Assembly (NCBI GenBank): GCA_005881715.1
Contig: VBEE01000051.1
Span: forward strand, 1 to 40,735
Direction: 5' to 3'
Origin: Chloroflexota bacterium
GTDB taxonomy: Bacteria > Chloroflexota > Dormibacteria > CF-121
DNA length: 40,735 bases
The notes under the pieces are model-generated. The model saw nothing but the letters and a program-made list of their open reading frames with translations. It was not told the DNA's origin and did no database searches. Shown piece after piece: positions 8,524 to 15,500 of the stretch; the stretch's first letter is position 1; the number at the start of each line of letters is the position of its first letter. The translations under genes and the position numbers were made by a program.

Positions 8524-9872
8524 GACAGCGCACCGGCCACGGCGTCGACCACCACGTCGTCTTCATCGGGCAGCACGGTACGCGGGTCGAGCAACACGCG
8601 CTCGTCAGCGATTCGTCCGATGACCGGAGGCTCGTGCTCGCGGAGACGCCTGAGCAATTCCGTCGCGCCACCCTGCCGCGGCGTGATCGCGAGAACGGAG
8701 GTGGGCAGCCGCTCGCCCGGCAGCGACCCTCCGCCCACCGTGGACTCGGCGGCCGTCACCTCCGCGACGACGCCCAGTTCCGCCAACCGGCGTAGCCACG
8801 CCTGGGCTCGGCTTCGAAGCGACTCGGTTGACGCGCGCAGCATGCCCCAGATCGGCACCTCGGCGAGTGATTGGGTCAGGTAGAGATCCAGGGTGGCGGC
8901 CAGCGCCGCCGTCGTGAGCTTGTCGACCCGCACCGCGCGTGCCAGCGGGTGCTTCATGACGCGCTCCACCAGGTCCGATCGGCCAAGCAGCAGACCGGCC
9001 TGCGGGCCGCCCAAGAGCTTATCCGCGCTGGACGCGAGCAGGTCGACCCCGGAGAGCAGGCTGTCCTGGATGCGTGGCTCCGCGGCCAGGCCGACGGCTG
9101 TCGTGTCGAGCAGCGCGCCACTTCCCAGGTCATGGAGCAGCAGCAACTGATGCTGCCGCGTGACGGTGGCCAGTGGCTTGAGGTCAACGCTCTCGGTGAA
9201 GCCGACCACCTGGAAATTGCTCGCATGGACCTTCATGATCGCGGCCGTCTTGGGCGTAATCGCCGAGGCGTAATCCTCGATGCGGGTTCGATTGGTGGTG
9301 CCGACCTCGACCATGCGCGCACCAGAGAGGCGCATCACCTCCGGCATCCGAAATCCGCCGCCGATCTCGACCAGCTCACCGCGGGCAACGATGACCTCTT
9401 TACCTCTCGCCAGTGCCGTCAACATCAGAAGCACCGCGGCGGCGCAATTGTTGACGACCGCCGCGGACTGCGCACCGGTCAGGTAGCGGAGCGTGTCGGC
9501 GACCAGGTCATGCCGCCGGCCCCGCCGCCCGGTCTGCGGATCGAACTCGAGCGTCGAGTAGCGCCCCGCGATCCTGGCCGTCGCCTCGGCCGCCGCCGCC
9601 GCCAGTGGTGCCCGCCCAAGGTTGGTGTGCAGAATCACACCAGTCGCGTTGATCACCGGTCGCAGACGCGGCCGGCGCAGGCCCTGGATCGTCGCCTCGA
9701 CCCGGGCCCAGCGATCGTGCGATGTGTCCGTCGATGCTTGCCGGCGTTCGTCCTCCAGGACACGTTGCACCGCAAAGCGAACCAACGGACGGCCATGAGC
9801 GGCGATCAATGTGGTGGCCGGCTCCTCCTCGAGGAGCTGATGCACGCTTGGCAGTGCCCGCAGAGCGTCCAT
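8520..9872 (-). CDS. selA: L-seryl-tRNA(Sec) selenium transferase SelA
   Basis: 450 residues, standard length. It is the PLP enzyme that converts Ser-tRNA(Sec) to Sec-tRNA(Sec). Visible features are the N-terminal LRALPSVHQLLEE, the core RPVINATGVILHTNLGRAPL (about 71-90), VNNCAAAVLLML, KVHASNFQVVGFTE and the PLP lysine in SADKLLGGPQAG (Lys 285). The ATG at 9872 lies 2 nt after the site-2 protease stop (TGA-GC-ATG), which fixes the start; the open frame extends to 10307 only as a shadow. It is coupled to selB by an ATGA overlap. Confidence 0.95.
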   Translation of the reverse strand: MDALRALPSVHQLLEEEPATTLIAAHGRPLVRFAVQRVLEDERRQASTDTSHDRWARVEATIQGLRRPRLRPVINATGVILHTNLGRAPLAAAAAEATARIAGRYSTLEFDPQTGRRGRRHDLVADTLRYLTGAQSAAVVNNCAAAVLLMLTALARGKEVIVARGELVEIGGGFRMPEVMRLSGARMVEVGTTNRTRIEDYASAITPKTAAIMKVHASNFQVVGFTESVDLKPLATVTRQHQLLLLHDLGSGALLDTTAVGLAAEPRIQDSLLSGVDLLASSADKLLGGPQAGLLLGRSDLVERVMKHPLARAVRVDKLTTAALAATLDLYLTQSLAEVPIWGMLRASTESLRSRAQAWLRRLAELGVVAEVTAAESTVGGGSLPGERLPTSVLAITPRQGGATELLRRLREHEPPVIGRIADERVLLDPRTVLPDEDDVVVDAVAGALS

Positions 9873-9874
9873 GC

Positions 9875-10519
9875 TCAGGTACCGACCGGGAACGGCGGAA
9901 GGCGAAGGATCAGTGTGGCTACGGGAAGATAGATGAACCTCAGAATGCCGGTCAGCAGCAGCAGGAGCACGAAGACCAGCATGATGGGCTGCCGGTTCTT
10001 GTCGATCCAGAGAAACAGCGCGCCGAATCGCCGCCGGAACAGCGTGGAAAAAAAGTTGTAGCCGTCCAGCGGTGGGATCGGAAGAATGTTCAGCACCGCC
10101 AGCGCGACATTGAGATAAAACCCCACGAGCAGCAGGCGCCAGGGCGGCGAACTCGCATCGAAAGTCCCGGCGTTGAGTCCGAGCTTGATCGGGATCGAGA
10201 ACACGACGGCGAGCACCAGATTGGCGAGGGGCCCCGCCACCGCGACCAGCGCAGCATCGAACGGGCCGCGCATCCGGTAGGGGTTGATCCTGACCGGTTT
10301 GGCCCATCCGAACCCAACCAGCAACACGGCGATCGACCCCAGCGGGTCCAGATGATGGCTTGGGTTCAGGGAAAGGCGGCCATCGAGTCGCGGCGTCTCA
10401 TCCCCGCGGGCAACGGCGACCGCCGCGTGGGAGAACTCGTGACCGATCAGTCCGATAAGGAGCGCCGGAATCAAATAGAGCGCGTTGACGACGAATTGCA
10501 TCGGATCGCTGAACAGCAC
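9875..10519 (-). CDS. Site-2 protease-like peptidase M50B
   Basis: 214 residues from the GTG at 10519. The metalloprotease motif HEFSH is at 27-31 and the third zinc ligand is in NILPIPPLDGY (Asp 152), both within transmembrane segments; AGPLANLVLA is the conserved inter-helix element. This is the short S2P form without PDZ domain. S2Ps cut membrane-bound anti-sigma factors or signal peptides; the substrate here is unknown. GTG is preferred to the upstream TTG (10543) because GATACT lies 7 nt before it and the TTG falls inside the bactofilin terminator. First gene of the eight-gene operon with selA. Confidence 0.88.
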   Translation of the reverse strand: MLFSDPMQFVVNALYLIPALLIGLIGHEFSHAAVAVARGDETPRLDGRLSLNPSHHLDPLGSIAVLLVGFGWAKPVRINPYRMRGPFDAALVAVAGPLANLVLAVVFSIPIKLGLNAGTFDASSPPWRLLLVGFYLNVALAVLNILPIPPLDGYNFFSTLFRRRFGALFLWIDKNRQPIMLVFVLLLLLTGILRFIYLPVATLILRLPPFPVGT

Positions 10520-10526
10520 GACAGTA

Positions 10527-10532
10527 AGTATC
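10527..10532 (-). promoter_or_regulatory. Leaderless-type -10 box for the S2P-selA-selB operon
   Basis: GATACT on the minus strand, 7 nt before the GTG at 10519. A transcript starting at the usual distance would begin at or next to the start codon. No good -35 is seen; the site follows directly on the bactofilin terminator. Confidence 0.5.
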
Positions 10533-10541
10533 GGCCAAGAC

Positions 10542-10568
10542 AAAAAGGGCCCGGATGGTTCCAGGCCC
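10542..10568 (-). terminator. Intrinsic terminator after bactofilin gene
   Basis: On the minus strand GGGCCTGG and CCGGGCCC pair over 8 bp (one G-U) around the 6-nt loop AACCAT and are followed by five T. It starts 25 nt after the bactofilin stop. Confidence 0.85.
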
Positions 10569-10592
10569 GCTCACGAGATGAAAACCGACGCG

Positions 10593-11009
10593 TCAGGCAG
10601 CGACGGCGACGACCTCAGTGCGAACGCCGACGGAAACGACCGAGGCATTCGCCTCTTCGCCATGGACGGCGCTCTTGCCTCGGAGGATGCCGCCCTCATC
10701 GATGATCAGCGAACCGACCACGATGTCGCCGAACACTTTTCCGGTCGCCAGGATCTCCAGGCGACCCGAGGTGCTGACATTGCCCTGAATCGAGCCACCG
10801 ACCACGACATTGCGGCCGCTGACATTGCCCTTGACCCGACCATGCTCGCCGACCGACAGGTCGCCCTCAGTGGTCAGGTCGCCGTTCATTTCGCCGTCGA
10901 AACGAATGTTCGAGGTCGACTGCAGCCGGCCTTCGAGCTTGATCTGGTTGCTCAACACCGTCTCAGCGACGATGGGAGCGGCTTCTCGCGGGGATCTCTT
11001 GTCGAACAC
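10593..11009 (-). CDS. Bactofilin (polymer-forming cytoskeletal protein)
   Basis: 138 residues. The central region (about 25-115) is a run of short beta-helix repeats with conserved glycines (IRFDGEMNGDLTTEGDLSVGEHGRVKG and onward), the bactofilin fold that self-assembles without nucleotide into membrane-associated filaments. The short N-terminal tail and the valine-rich C-terminus are typical. The start is the GTG at 11009: GGAGG lies 5 nt upstream, whereas the nearby ATG at 11013 is out of frame and soon stops. It ends at a strong terminator. In other bacteria bactofilins scaffold cell-shape or wall enzymes; no M23 partner is adjacent here. Confidence 0.9.
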   Translation of the reverse strand: MFDKRSPREAAPIVAETVLSNQIKLEGRLQSTSNIRFDGEMNGDLTTEGDLSVGEHGRVKGNVSGRNVVVGGSIQGNVSTSGRLEILATGKVFGDIVVGSLIIDEGGILRGKSAVHGEEANASVVSVGVRTEVVAVAA

Positions 11010-11086
11010 GCATACCTCCTGGCAGGTTGTTATCGCCTTGTGCCAGAACGGTTACGCGTTCGGGTTTCTTGCTTCTCTCAAAAAGG

Positions 11087-11440
11087 TCACGCCTGGAGCA
11101 AACCCCGAAGGGCGATCGACCCCGCGATCAGGAGCACGAACATCAGACCGGCTGTGATCGCGATCCGCCGGAGATCGGACCGGAAGTACGGCACCCGATC
11201 GAGCGGGATCACCGCATCCTGAGTTGGCAGGGGGCCGGTCGCCTGACGGCCTCGTGCAGCCCGAGGAAGGGGTCGCTGAACCGGCAGCGGGGCGCCGGCT
11301 GGGGGCGTCACGGGTTCGGGTGATCCCGGCTGACCAGGCGGCGTCAGCGGTGGAATCCCCGCCGGCCGGGTCGCGCGGGTGGCCCCCGAGCCGCCACGCT
11401 GGGGCTTTCGCAGTTGAGAGCGTTTGTTCTTTCGGGCCAT
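11087..11440 (-). CDS. Hypothetical proline-rich tail-anchored membrane protein
   Basis: 117 residues, not recognised. The N-terminus is basic (MARKNKRSQLRKPQRG), then a disordered Pro/Gly/Ala stretch (about 20-75) and a single transmembrane helix near the C-terminus (ITAGLMFVLLIAGSIAL, about 96-112) with a few residues outside. A topology with a long cytoplasmic tail is likely. The ATG at 11440 has a weak AGG upstream and a TAAACT about 20 nt further up. It precedes the bactofilin gene by 77 bp and could share its transcript. Confidence 0.6.
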   Translation of the reverse strand: MARKNKRSQLRKPQRGGSGATRATRPAGIPPLTPPGQPGSPEPVTPPAGAPLPVQRPLPRAARGRQATGPLPTQDAVIPLDRVPYFRSDLRRIAITAGLMFVLLIAGSIALRGLLQA

Positions 11441-11485
11441 ACCTGCCTACGCGGATGGCAGTTTAACGCGAACGTGGATAAGCGC

Positions 11486-11514
11486 TTGACACATCCAACG
11501 GGCTGTGGTACAAA
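11486..11514 (+). promoter_or_regulatory. Sigma-70-type promoter driving a plus-strand small RNA
   Basis: A perfect -35 TTGACA (11486-11491), a 17-bp spacer and TACAAA (11509-11514, four of six). It points rightward although every protein gene here lies on the minus strand. The predicted start is near 11521, just at the foot of a stable hairpin. Confidence 0.6.
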
Positions 11515-11520
11515 CGGCGC

Positions 11521-11634
11521 CGGGTACAACATATAGCGTGTGCCCGAAGCCGCGAGCCAACAAGGGCCAGATTCTGCAGCCGTCCTGCCATCGTCGCTGC
11601 AATGCCCCTCCTCATCTGGTCCTTGTTGTTTTTT
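11521..11634 (+). ncRNA. Candidate structured small RNA (about 114 nt)
   Basis: It lies between a consensus promoter and a U-tract. Hairpin 1: CGGGTACA (11521-11528) pairs with TGTGCCCG (11539-11546), 8 bp with one G-U, loop of 10. Hairpin 2: CAACAAGGGCCAGAT (11558-11572) pairs with ATCTGGTCCTTGTTG (11614-11628), 15 bp with one G-U. Its 41-nt interior holds a 6-bp helix TGCAGC/GCTGCA (11575-11580 with 11596-11601). Six T follow (11629-11634). It runs antisense to the last codons of lipM. It does not carry the conserved SRP RNA loop and matches no RNA family I recognise. Confidence 0.5.
11558..11634 (+). terminator. Long-stem intrinsic terminator of the small RNA
   Basis: A 15-bp stem closing a 41-nt internal region, followed by TTTTTT. 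The T-run is on the plus strand only; read on the minus strand the second arm is followed by GCTCGCGG, so it does not serve lipM. Confidence 0.6.
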
Positions 11635-12481
11635 CGGCAATCTCCAGCGGCCGCCGGGTCCACGCAGGCGACTGATACTTCGAGCGCGCCAGCAGACCCG
11701 CCGCCCCCGATTCGCCCTCCGTGAGGCGGCCTGGCGCCAGCCGGACGTCAAATTCGCTGGCGACAGCCTCGGCGATGGCCATCGCGATCGAAGGGGGGTC
11801 GAACGCTCCCACCTCGGAAAGGCCGGCCACGCCGCCGGCGAGCCGGCGAGTCGCCGTCATCGGGTCGTCCTCGAGCCGGAGGCAGGCGACCAGGGTCGCC
11901 AACCGTGGCTCGATCACGATGCTGCCATGCTGCAGCAGCGCGCCGGCGCGGCGCACCTGGGCGCTACCCACCAGCTTGCGACCACGCAGCAGGATTTCGT
12001 GGGCCGAAGGGCGATCAAAGCACACCGGGCCCTGTCCCGCCCGGCTGGGCGCCTCCGATTCCGGGGCAAGGCTGACCTCGATGCCAAGCCGCGCAAGCCC
12101 GGCCTGCAACGCCAGGCTGAGCCGCCGGTATGAGGGGAGGATGCCCGCGTCGTGGCCGAGAACGGATGCCGGGAGCGCGACGCTATAGGTCAGCTCCCGA
12201 TCGTGCAGAATGGCCCGGCCTCCCGTCGGCCGGCGAACGATATCGATGCCGAGCCCGCGACAGCCTTCGACGTTGACCACGCTGAACGGCTGAAAGTACC
12301 CCAGTGACAGGCAGGCGGGCGTCCACGTATAAAAACGAAGGGTCGGCGGCGCGCTACCTGCGGCGATGCCGTCGAGCAGCACCTCATCGACCGCCATGTT
12401 CCAGGCGCCCTCCGCGGGCGGGTCCAGCAACAGGCGCCAGCCGGCGTCAGACGTTGAAGCGGAAGAGAGCGACATCCCCAT
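11612..12481 (-). CDS. lipM: Octanoyltransferase LipM-like (lipoate-protein ligase A family)
   Basis: 289 residues of the BPL/LplA/LipB superfamily. Substrate-binding RRPTGGRAILHDRELTYSV (about 83-101), the lysine in GRKLVGSAQVRR (Lys 169) and LQHGSI are all present. A Cys sits at 154 (PVCFDRPSAHEI), the position of the catalytic Cys in LipM, which transfers octanoyl from acyl carrier protein to GcvH or E2 domains; ATP-dependent LplA lacks it. The start lies 35 bp inside ychF (ATG 12481, or 12475). It is the last gene of the lysA-ychF-lipM operon, and its 3' end overlaps the small RNA terminator on the other strand. Confidence 0.85.
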   Translation of the reverse strand: MGMSLSSASTSDAGWRLLLDPPAEGAWNMAVDEVLLDGIAAGSAPPTLRFYTWTPACLSLGYFQPFSVVNVEGCRGLGIDIVRRPTGGRAILHDRELTYSVALPASVLGHDAGILPSYRRLSLALQAGLARLGIEVSLAPESEAPSRAGQGPVCFDRPSAHEILLRGRKLVGSAQVRRAGALLQHGSIVIEPRLATLVACLRLEDDPMTATRRLAGGVAGLSEVGAFDPPSIAMAIAEAVASEFDVRLAPGRLTEGESGAAGLLARSKYQSPAWTRRPLEIAEKTTRTR

Positions 12482-13544
12482 CCTTCATGACGTAGTCGCG
12501 TCCCTCGAGCCGGACCTTCCCTTTCTCCCGGGCCGCCGCGGAGGATCCAGCCGCGACCAGATCGTCGTAGGCGACAATCTCCGCCTTGATGAAGCCGCGT
12601 TCGATGTCGCTGTGGATCACGCCGGCGGCCTCGGGCGCCTTCGCCCCCTGCCGAACCGTCCAGGCCCGCACCTCCGGATCCCCTGCGGTGAGGAAGGTGA
12701 CGAGATTCAGTAACCGATAGGCGGCATGGATGAAGGTCGGGAGCGCCGCCTCGTTAAGACCCGCATCTTCGAGGAAGGCCGCGGCCTCGTCGTCGGGCAA
12801 CTCGCGGATCTCGGCCTCCAGCCGCGCAGAGAGCGCGATGACCTCGGCACCCTCGCTGCTGGCTTCGTCGCGGAGGGCTTTTAGCTCGGGGGTCTCCTTG
12901 CCAATCTGGCCCTCGCCGATGTTGGCGACGTAGAGCACCGGCTTGGCGGTGAGGAAGGAGAAGCTTTTGAGGAGCTTGGCCTGCTCCGGCTCGAAGCTCA
13001 GCGTGCGAATCGGCTTGCCCTCATCGAGGTGAGCGACCAGCCGGTCGAGGAGCTCGAGCTCCTCTTTCTCTTTCGCCCCTGGCTTGAGGCGCGCGGTGCC
13101 GCCGATCTTCTCGCGGCGCTTGTTGACCACGTCGAGGTCGGCGAGCGCCAGCTCGAGATTGACCATCGCCATGTCTCGGCGTGGGTCCAGGTTGCTATCG
13201 ACGTGCTGCACGTTCGGATCGCTGAACGAGCGGACCACCATGGCCAGCGCGTCGAGCTCGCGGATGTTCGAAAGAAATTGGTTGCCCATTCCCTCGCCGC
13301 GGCTGGCTCCGGCCACCAGGCCGGCCACGTCGACAAACTTCATCACCGTCGGGGTGACTTTCTTTGGCTTGTACATCTGCGCCAGCACGTCGAGCCGTTT
13401 GTCCGGCACTTCGACCATGGCGGTATTCGGTTCGACGGTGCTGAAGGCATACGACGCCACACCGGCACCCGCCCGAGTCAGCGCATTGAATAGTGTGGTC
13501 TTGCCGACGTTCGGCAGGCCGACGATGCCGACGCCCAGAGTCAT
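12447..13544 (-). CDS. ychF: Redox-regulated ribosome-binding ATPase YchF (Obg family)
   Basis: 365 residues, family length 360-370. P-loop GLPNVGKTTLFNALT (9-23), then the G3 element VDVAGLV with the usual Gly-rich GASRGEGMGNQFLSNIRE. The G4 position lacks the NKxD of GTPases (LYVANIGE), consistent with ATP preference. The C-terminal TGS domain ends in DYVMKDGDVALFRFNV, the invariant YchF finish. The ATG at 13544 overlaps the upstream stop (ATGA), so the 25 extra residues of the open frame are not part of the protein. Confidence 0.97.
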   Translation of the reverse strand: MTLGVGIVGLPNVGKTTLFNALTRAGAGVASYAFSTVEPNTAMVEVPDKRLDVLAQMYKPKKVTPTVMKFVDVAGLVAGASRGEGMGNQFLSNIRELDALAMVVRSFSDPNVQHVDSNLDPRRDMAMVNLELALADLDVVNKRREKIGGTARLKPGAKEKEELELLDRLVAHLDEGKPIRTLSFEPEQAKLLKSFSFLTAKPVLYVANIGEGQIGKETPELKALRDEASSEGAEVIALSARLEAEIRELPDDEAAAFLEDAGLNEAALPTFIHAAYRLLNLVTFLTAGDPEVRAWTVRQGAKAPEAAGVIHSDIERGFIKAEIVAYDDLVAAGSSAAAREKGKVRLEGRDYVMKDGDVALFRFNV

Positions 13545-14938
13545 TGCCGCGCGGTGAGTCGAAGCGGAACGACGTCTCGCCGGAAGATGTCGGCGACCGT
13601 CTCCGGTCGCTTGATCCACTCGGCGCGGTCGCCGGTGACCAGCACCATCCCCGGCCTCGGCAAGGCGTTGAAGTTGCAGGCCAGCCCATCCTGGTAGGCA
13701 CCCGTGTCGAGAAACGCGATCGAGTCACCCGGCTGAACCTCCGGCAGGCTCGCCAGCGGCACGATTCGGTCCGGCTGGCAGGTGAGTCCCACGATGTCGG
13801 CCACGATGCTGGACGGACGGTCGGCCTTGTTGGCGACGATCGCGGTCCAGCGGTTGTGCTCCCAGACGACATCGGGCAGAAACATGTCCGAGGTATCGGT
13901 CTCGACCCATCGGTGCGGTGCCGGCGAGTCGACCGCCTTGAGGTTGCGAACGGTCGCCAGGTGAACCCCGGCGTCGCCATAAACTCCCCGGCCGGGCTCG
14001 ATTTCCAGGCGCAGACCTCGCAGAGAAAATCCATGTTGCTGGAGCGTACTCATCAGGCTGGCCGTGACGACCCCCGCGTACTCCGACACGTCGGGCGCCG
14101 TCCGCGGTCGACCCTGCAGGCGCGCCAAACCTCGACCGAATGGATCGCGCGGGACCGGGTAGCCGCCGCCGAGATTCAGCTCGCGCGGGGTCCAACCATT
14201 CCACGCGTCCCTCAGCCCGGCCAGCAGCCCGCCGTAGGCAGCGATGATCGGGGGCCATTGCTCGGTGCGATTGGTGTGGCGGCCGATGTGGGCATGCACC
14301 CCCGCCAGGTCGATCTCCGGCATCTGGAGGGCGCGCCGGCCCAGCTCGATCACGTCCTCCGTGGGGATGCCAGCTTTGTACAACCGGGTGGCCTCGGCGA
14401 TCGGCGTAGGCTCCTCGTACCAGTCGGTCGGCTCAGTCAGGGTCGAGAAATCCGGGCGAATGCGGAAGCGAATCGTCGCCCGGTGTCCCAGCCGGCGGGC
14501 GGCCTCGCGAACGAGAGCCAGCTCGGCCGTGCTGTCGAGGGTGATGCGGGCGCCGGCGCGGACCGCGGCTTCGATCAAGGGTTGATCCTTGATCGCGCCA
14601 TTGACCGAGATCCGATCCGGCGCGACGCCGCCTTCGAGCGCCGCGTGGAGCTCACCGGCGCCGAATGTGTCGCACCCGAGTCCCTCCTGGCTGAGGATCC
14701 AGCGGGTGGCGAGCGCGAAGTTCGCCTTGATCGAGGCCAGGACCACGACCGGGCCCGCCGGCCACCTCGCTTCGAATTCCCGCCGATAACGGCGGGCATT
14801 CCGGCGGAGCTGGTCCTCTGACATGACGGTGAACGGCGTGCCAAAGCGCCGAGCGAGCTCATCGGCATCGCACTCCTCGATGAAGAGCCGCCCCCCTCGG
14901 ATGGAGAGGCACTCATCGAGGAGCGTCTGCACCGCCAT
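13541..14938 (-). CDS. PLP group III decarboxylase, diaminopimelate decarboxylase-like
   Basis: 465 residues. Alanine-racemase-type barrel with the PLP lysine in ASIKANFALA (Lys 71), VHAHIGRHT in place of the canonical GLHCHIGS, LNLGGGYPVP, then the C-terminal EIEPGRGVYGDAG, a Cys in VGLTCQPD and DTGAYQDGL at the PLP-binding end. Diaminopimelate decarboxylase makes lysine from meso-diaminopimelate. The altered HIG motif and divergent middle leave open an ornithine, carboxynorspermidine or other D/L-amino-acid substrate. The ATG at 14938 follows TAGCAT by 7 nt, and ychF overlaps its stop. Confidence 0.78.
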   Translation of the reverse strand: MAVQTLLDECLSIRGGRLFIEECDADELARRFGTPFTVMSEDQLRRNARRYRREFEARWPAGPVVVLASIKANFALATRWILSQEGLGCDTFGAGELHAALEGGVAPDRISVNGAIKDQPLIEAAVRAGARITLDSTAELALVREAARRLGHRATIRFRIRPDFSTLTEPTDWYEEPTPIAEATRLYKAGIPTEDVIELGRRALQMPEIDLAGVHAHIGRHTNRTEQWPPIIAAYGGLLAGLRDAWNGWTPRELNLGGGYPVPRDPFGRGLARLQGRPRTAPDVSEYAGVVTASLMSTLQQHGFSLRGLRLEIEPGRGVYGDAGVHLATVRNLKAVDSPAPHRWVETDTSDMFLPDVVWEHNRWTAIVANKADRPSSIVADIVGLTCQPDRIVPLASLPEVQPGDSIAFLDTGAYQDGLACNFNALPRPGMVLVTGDRAEWIKRPETVADIFRRDVVPLRLTARQ

Positions 14939-14945
14939 CGGGCAA

Positions 14946-14951
14946 ATGCTA
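14946..14951 (-). promoter_or_regulatory. Leaderless-type -10 box for the lysA-like, ychF, lipM operon
   Basis: TAGCAT on the minus strand, 7 nt before the ATG at 14938. Confidence 0.5.
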
Positions 14952-14979
14952 GCTGGTCATCCTCAGGCGCTTGCCGGCT

Positions 14980-15111
14980 TCAGTACAGCGGGTCGTCGCG
15001 GTCGAAGACCTCGCGCGGAAGCCCGCGGTCGGGCAGGAGGTAGGCCAGCTCGCCGGCGTTCTCGTCGTAGCTCGGGTCATCCGGGTCGTCGGGTTGCGGT
15101 TCGGGGATCAT
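14980..15111 (-). CDS. 43-residue acidic protein downstream of ssb
   Basis: Short cistron beginning MIPEPQPDDPDDPSYDENAG and ending FDRDDPLY. About a quarter of the residues are Asp or Glu and few are basic. AAGGAG (15118-15123) stands 6 nt before the ATG and overlaps the ssb stop, so translation coupled to ssb is likely. It resembles no family I know. The terminal DDPLY recalls the acidic-hydrophobic tip (DDDIPF type) that SSB proteins normally carry and that this SSB lacks. A role as a separate partner-binding peptide is speculation. Confidence 0.6.
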   Translation of the reverse strand: MIPEPQPDDPDDPSYDENAGELAYLLPDRGLPREVFDRDDPLY

Positions 15112-15122
15112 CTGCGACTCCT

Positions 15123-15500
15123 TCAGGCACTGACCGGCTCGGCAACCGGCTGACCGTTGTCGACAACGCTCTCGGCTTTCGGGCTGAGCATCTTCATCTG
15201 GTCCATCACGACCTCGGTCGTGTAGCGGCGCAAGCCATCCTTCCCGTCCCACTCGTGGCTGCGCAGCCGGCCCTCGGCGTAGATCAGTTTGCCCCTGGTC
15301 AGAAACTCCTGGCAGATGGCAGCCAGCCGGTCGAAGGCGACGAGCGAGTGATACTGGACGTCCTCCTGGCGGTTCCCGTCGTCGTCCTTCGAATAGCTGT
15401 TGGTAGCCAGCCGGAGCTTGGCGATGGTGAGCCCCTTGGGGCTGATGACGATCTCCGGGTCGCGAGTCAAGCGGCCGACCAAAATCACGCGGTTCACCAT
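15123..15500 (-). CDS. ssb: Single-stranded DNA-binding protein, short tail
   Basis: 125 residues. The OB fold is clear: MVNRVILVGRLTRDPE, LRLATNSYSKDDDG, QYHSLVAFDRLAAIC and the GKLIYAEGRLRSHEW strand. It coats single-stranded DNA in replication, repair or transfer. GGAG lies 6 nt before the ATG at 15500. After the OB fold only about 15 residues remain and the protein ends AEPVSA, without the acidic DDDIPF-like tip that recruits partners in typical housekeeping SSBs. It stands after M23 and VirB-like genes, not in the usual rpsF-rpsR group, so it may be a specialised paralogue. Confidence 0.93.
   Translation of the reverse strand: MVNRVILVGRLTRDPEIVISPKGLTIAKLRLATNSYSKDDDGNRQEDVQYHSLVAFDRLAAICQEFLTRGKLIYAEGRLRSHEWDGKDGLRRYTTEVVMDQMKMLSPKAESVVDNGQPVAEPVSA

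Noticed and set aside
8520-11090. tRNA-Sec (selC) near selAB
   Set aside because: Looked for a long acceptor arm with a TCA anticodon around selAB and in the other gaps; none seen by eye. A covariance model search would be decisive.
11521-11634. Small RNA as 4.5S/SRP RNA, 6S RNA or a tRNA
   Set aside because: No GGAA-type SRP loop with the conserved AGCAGCC, no large central bubble, no T-loop or anticodon arm. Left as an unnamed RNA.
15111-15130. TGA at the ssb stop read through as selenocysteine to fuse the acidic tail
   Set aside because: The downstream cistron is in a different frame and has its own Shine-Dalgarno, and another stop follows in the ssb frame.
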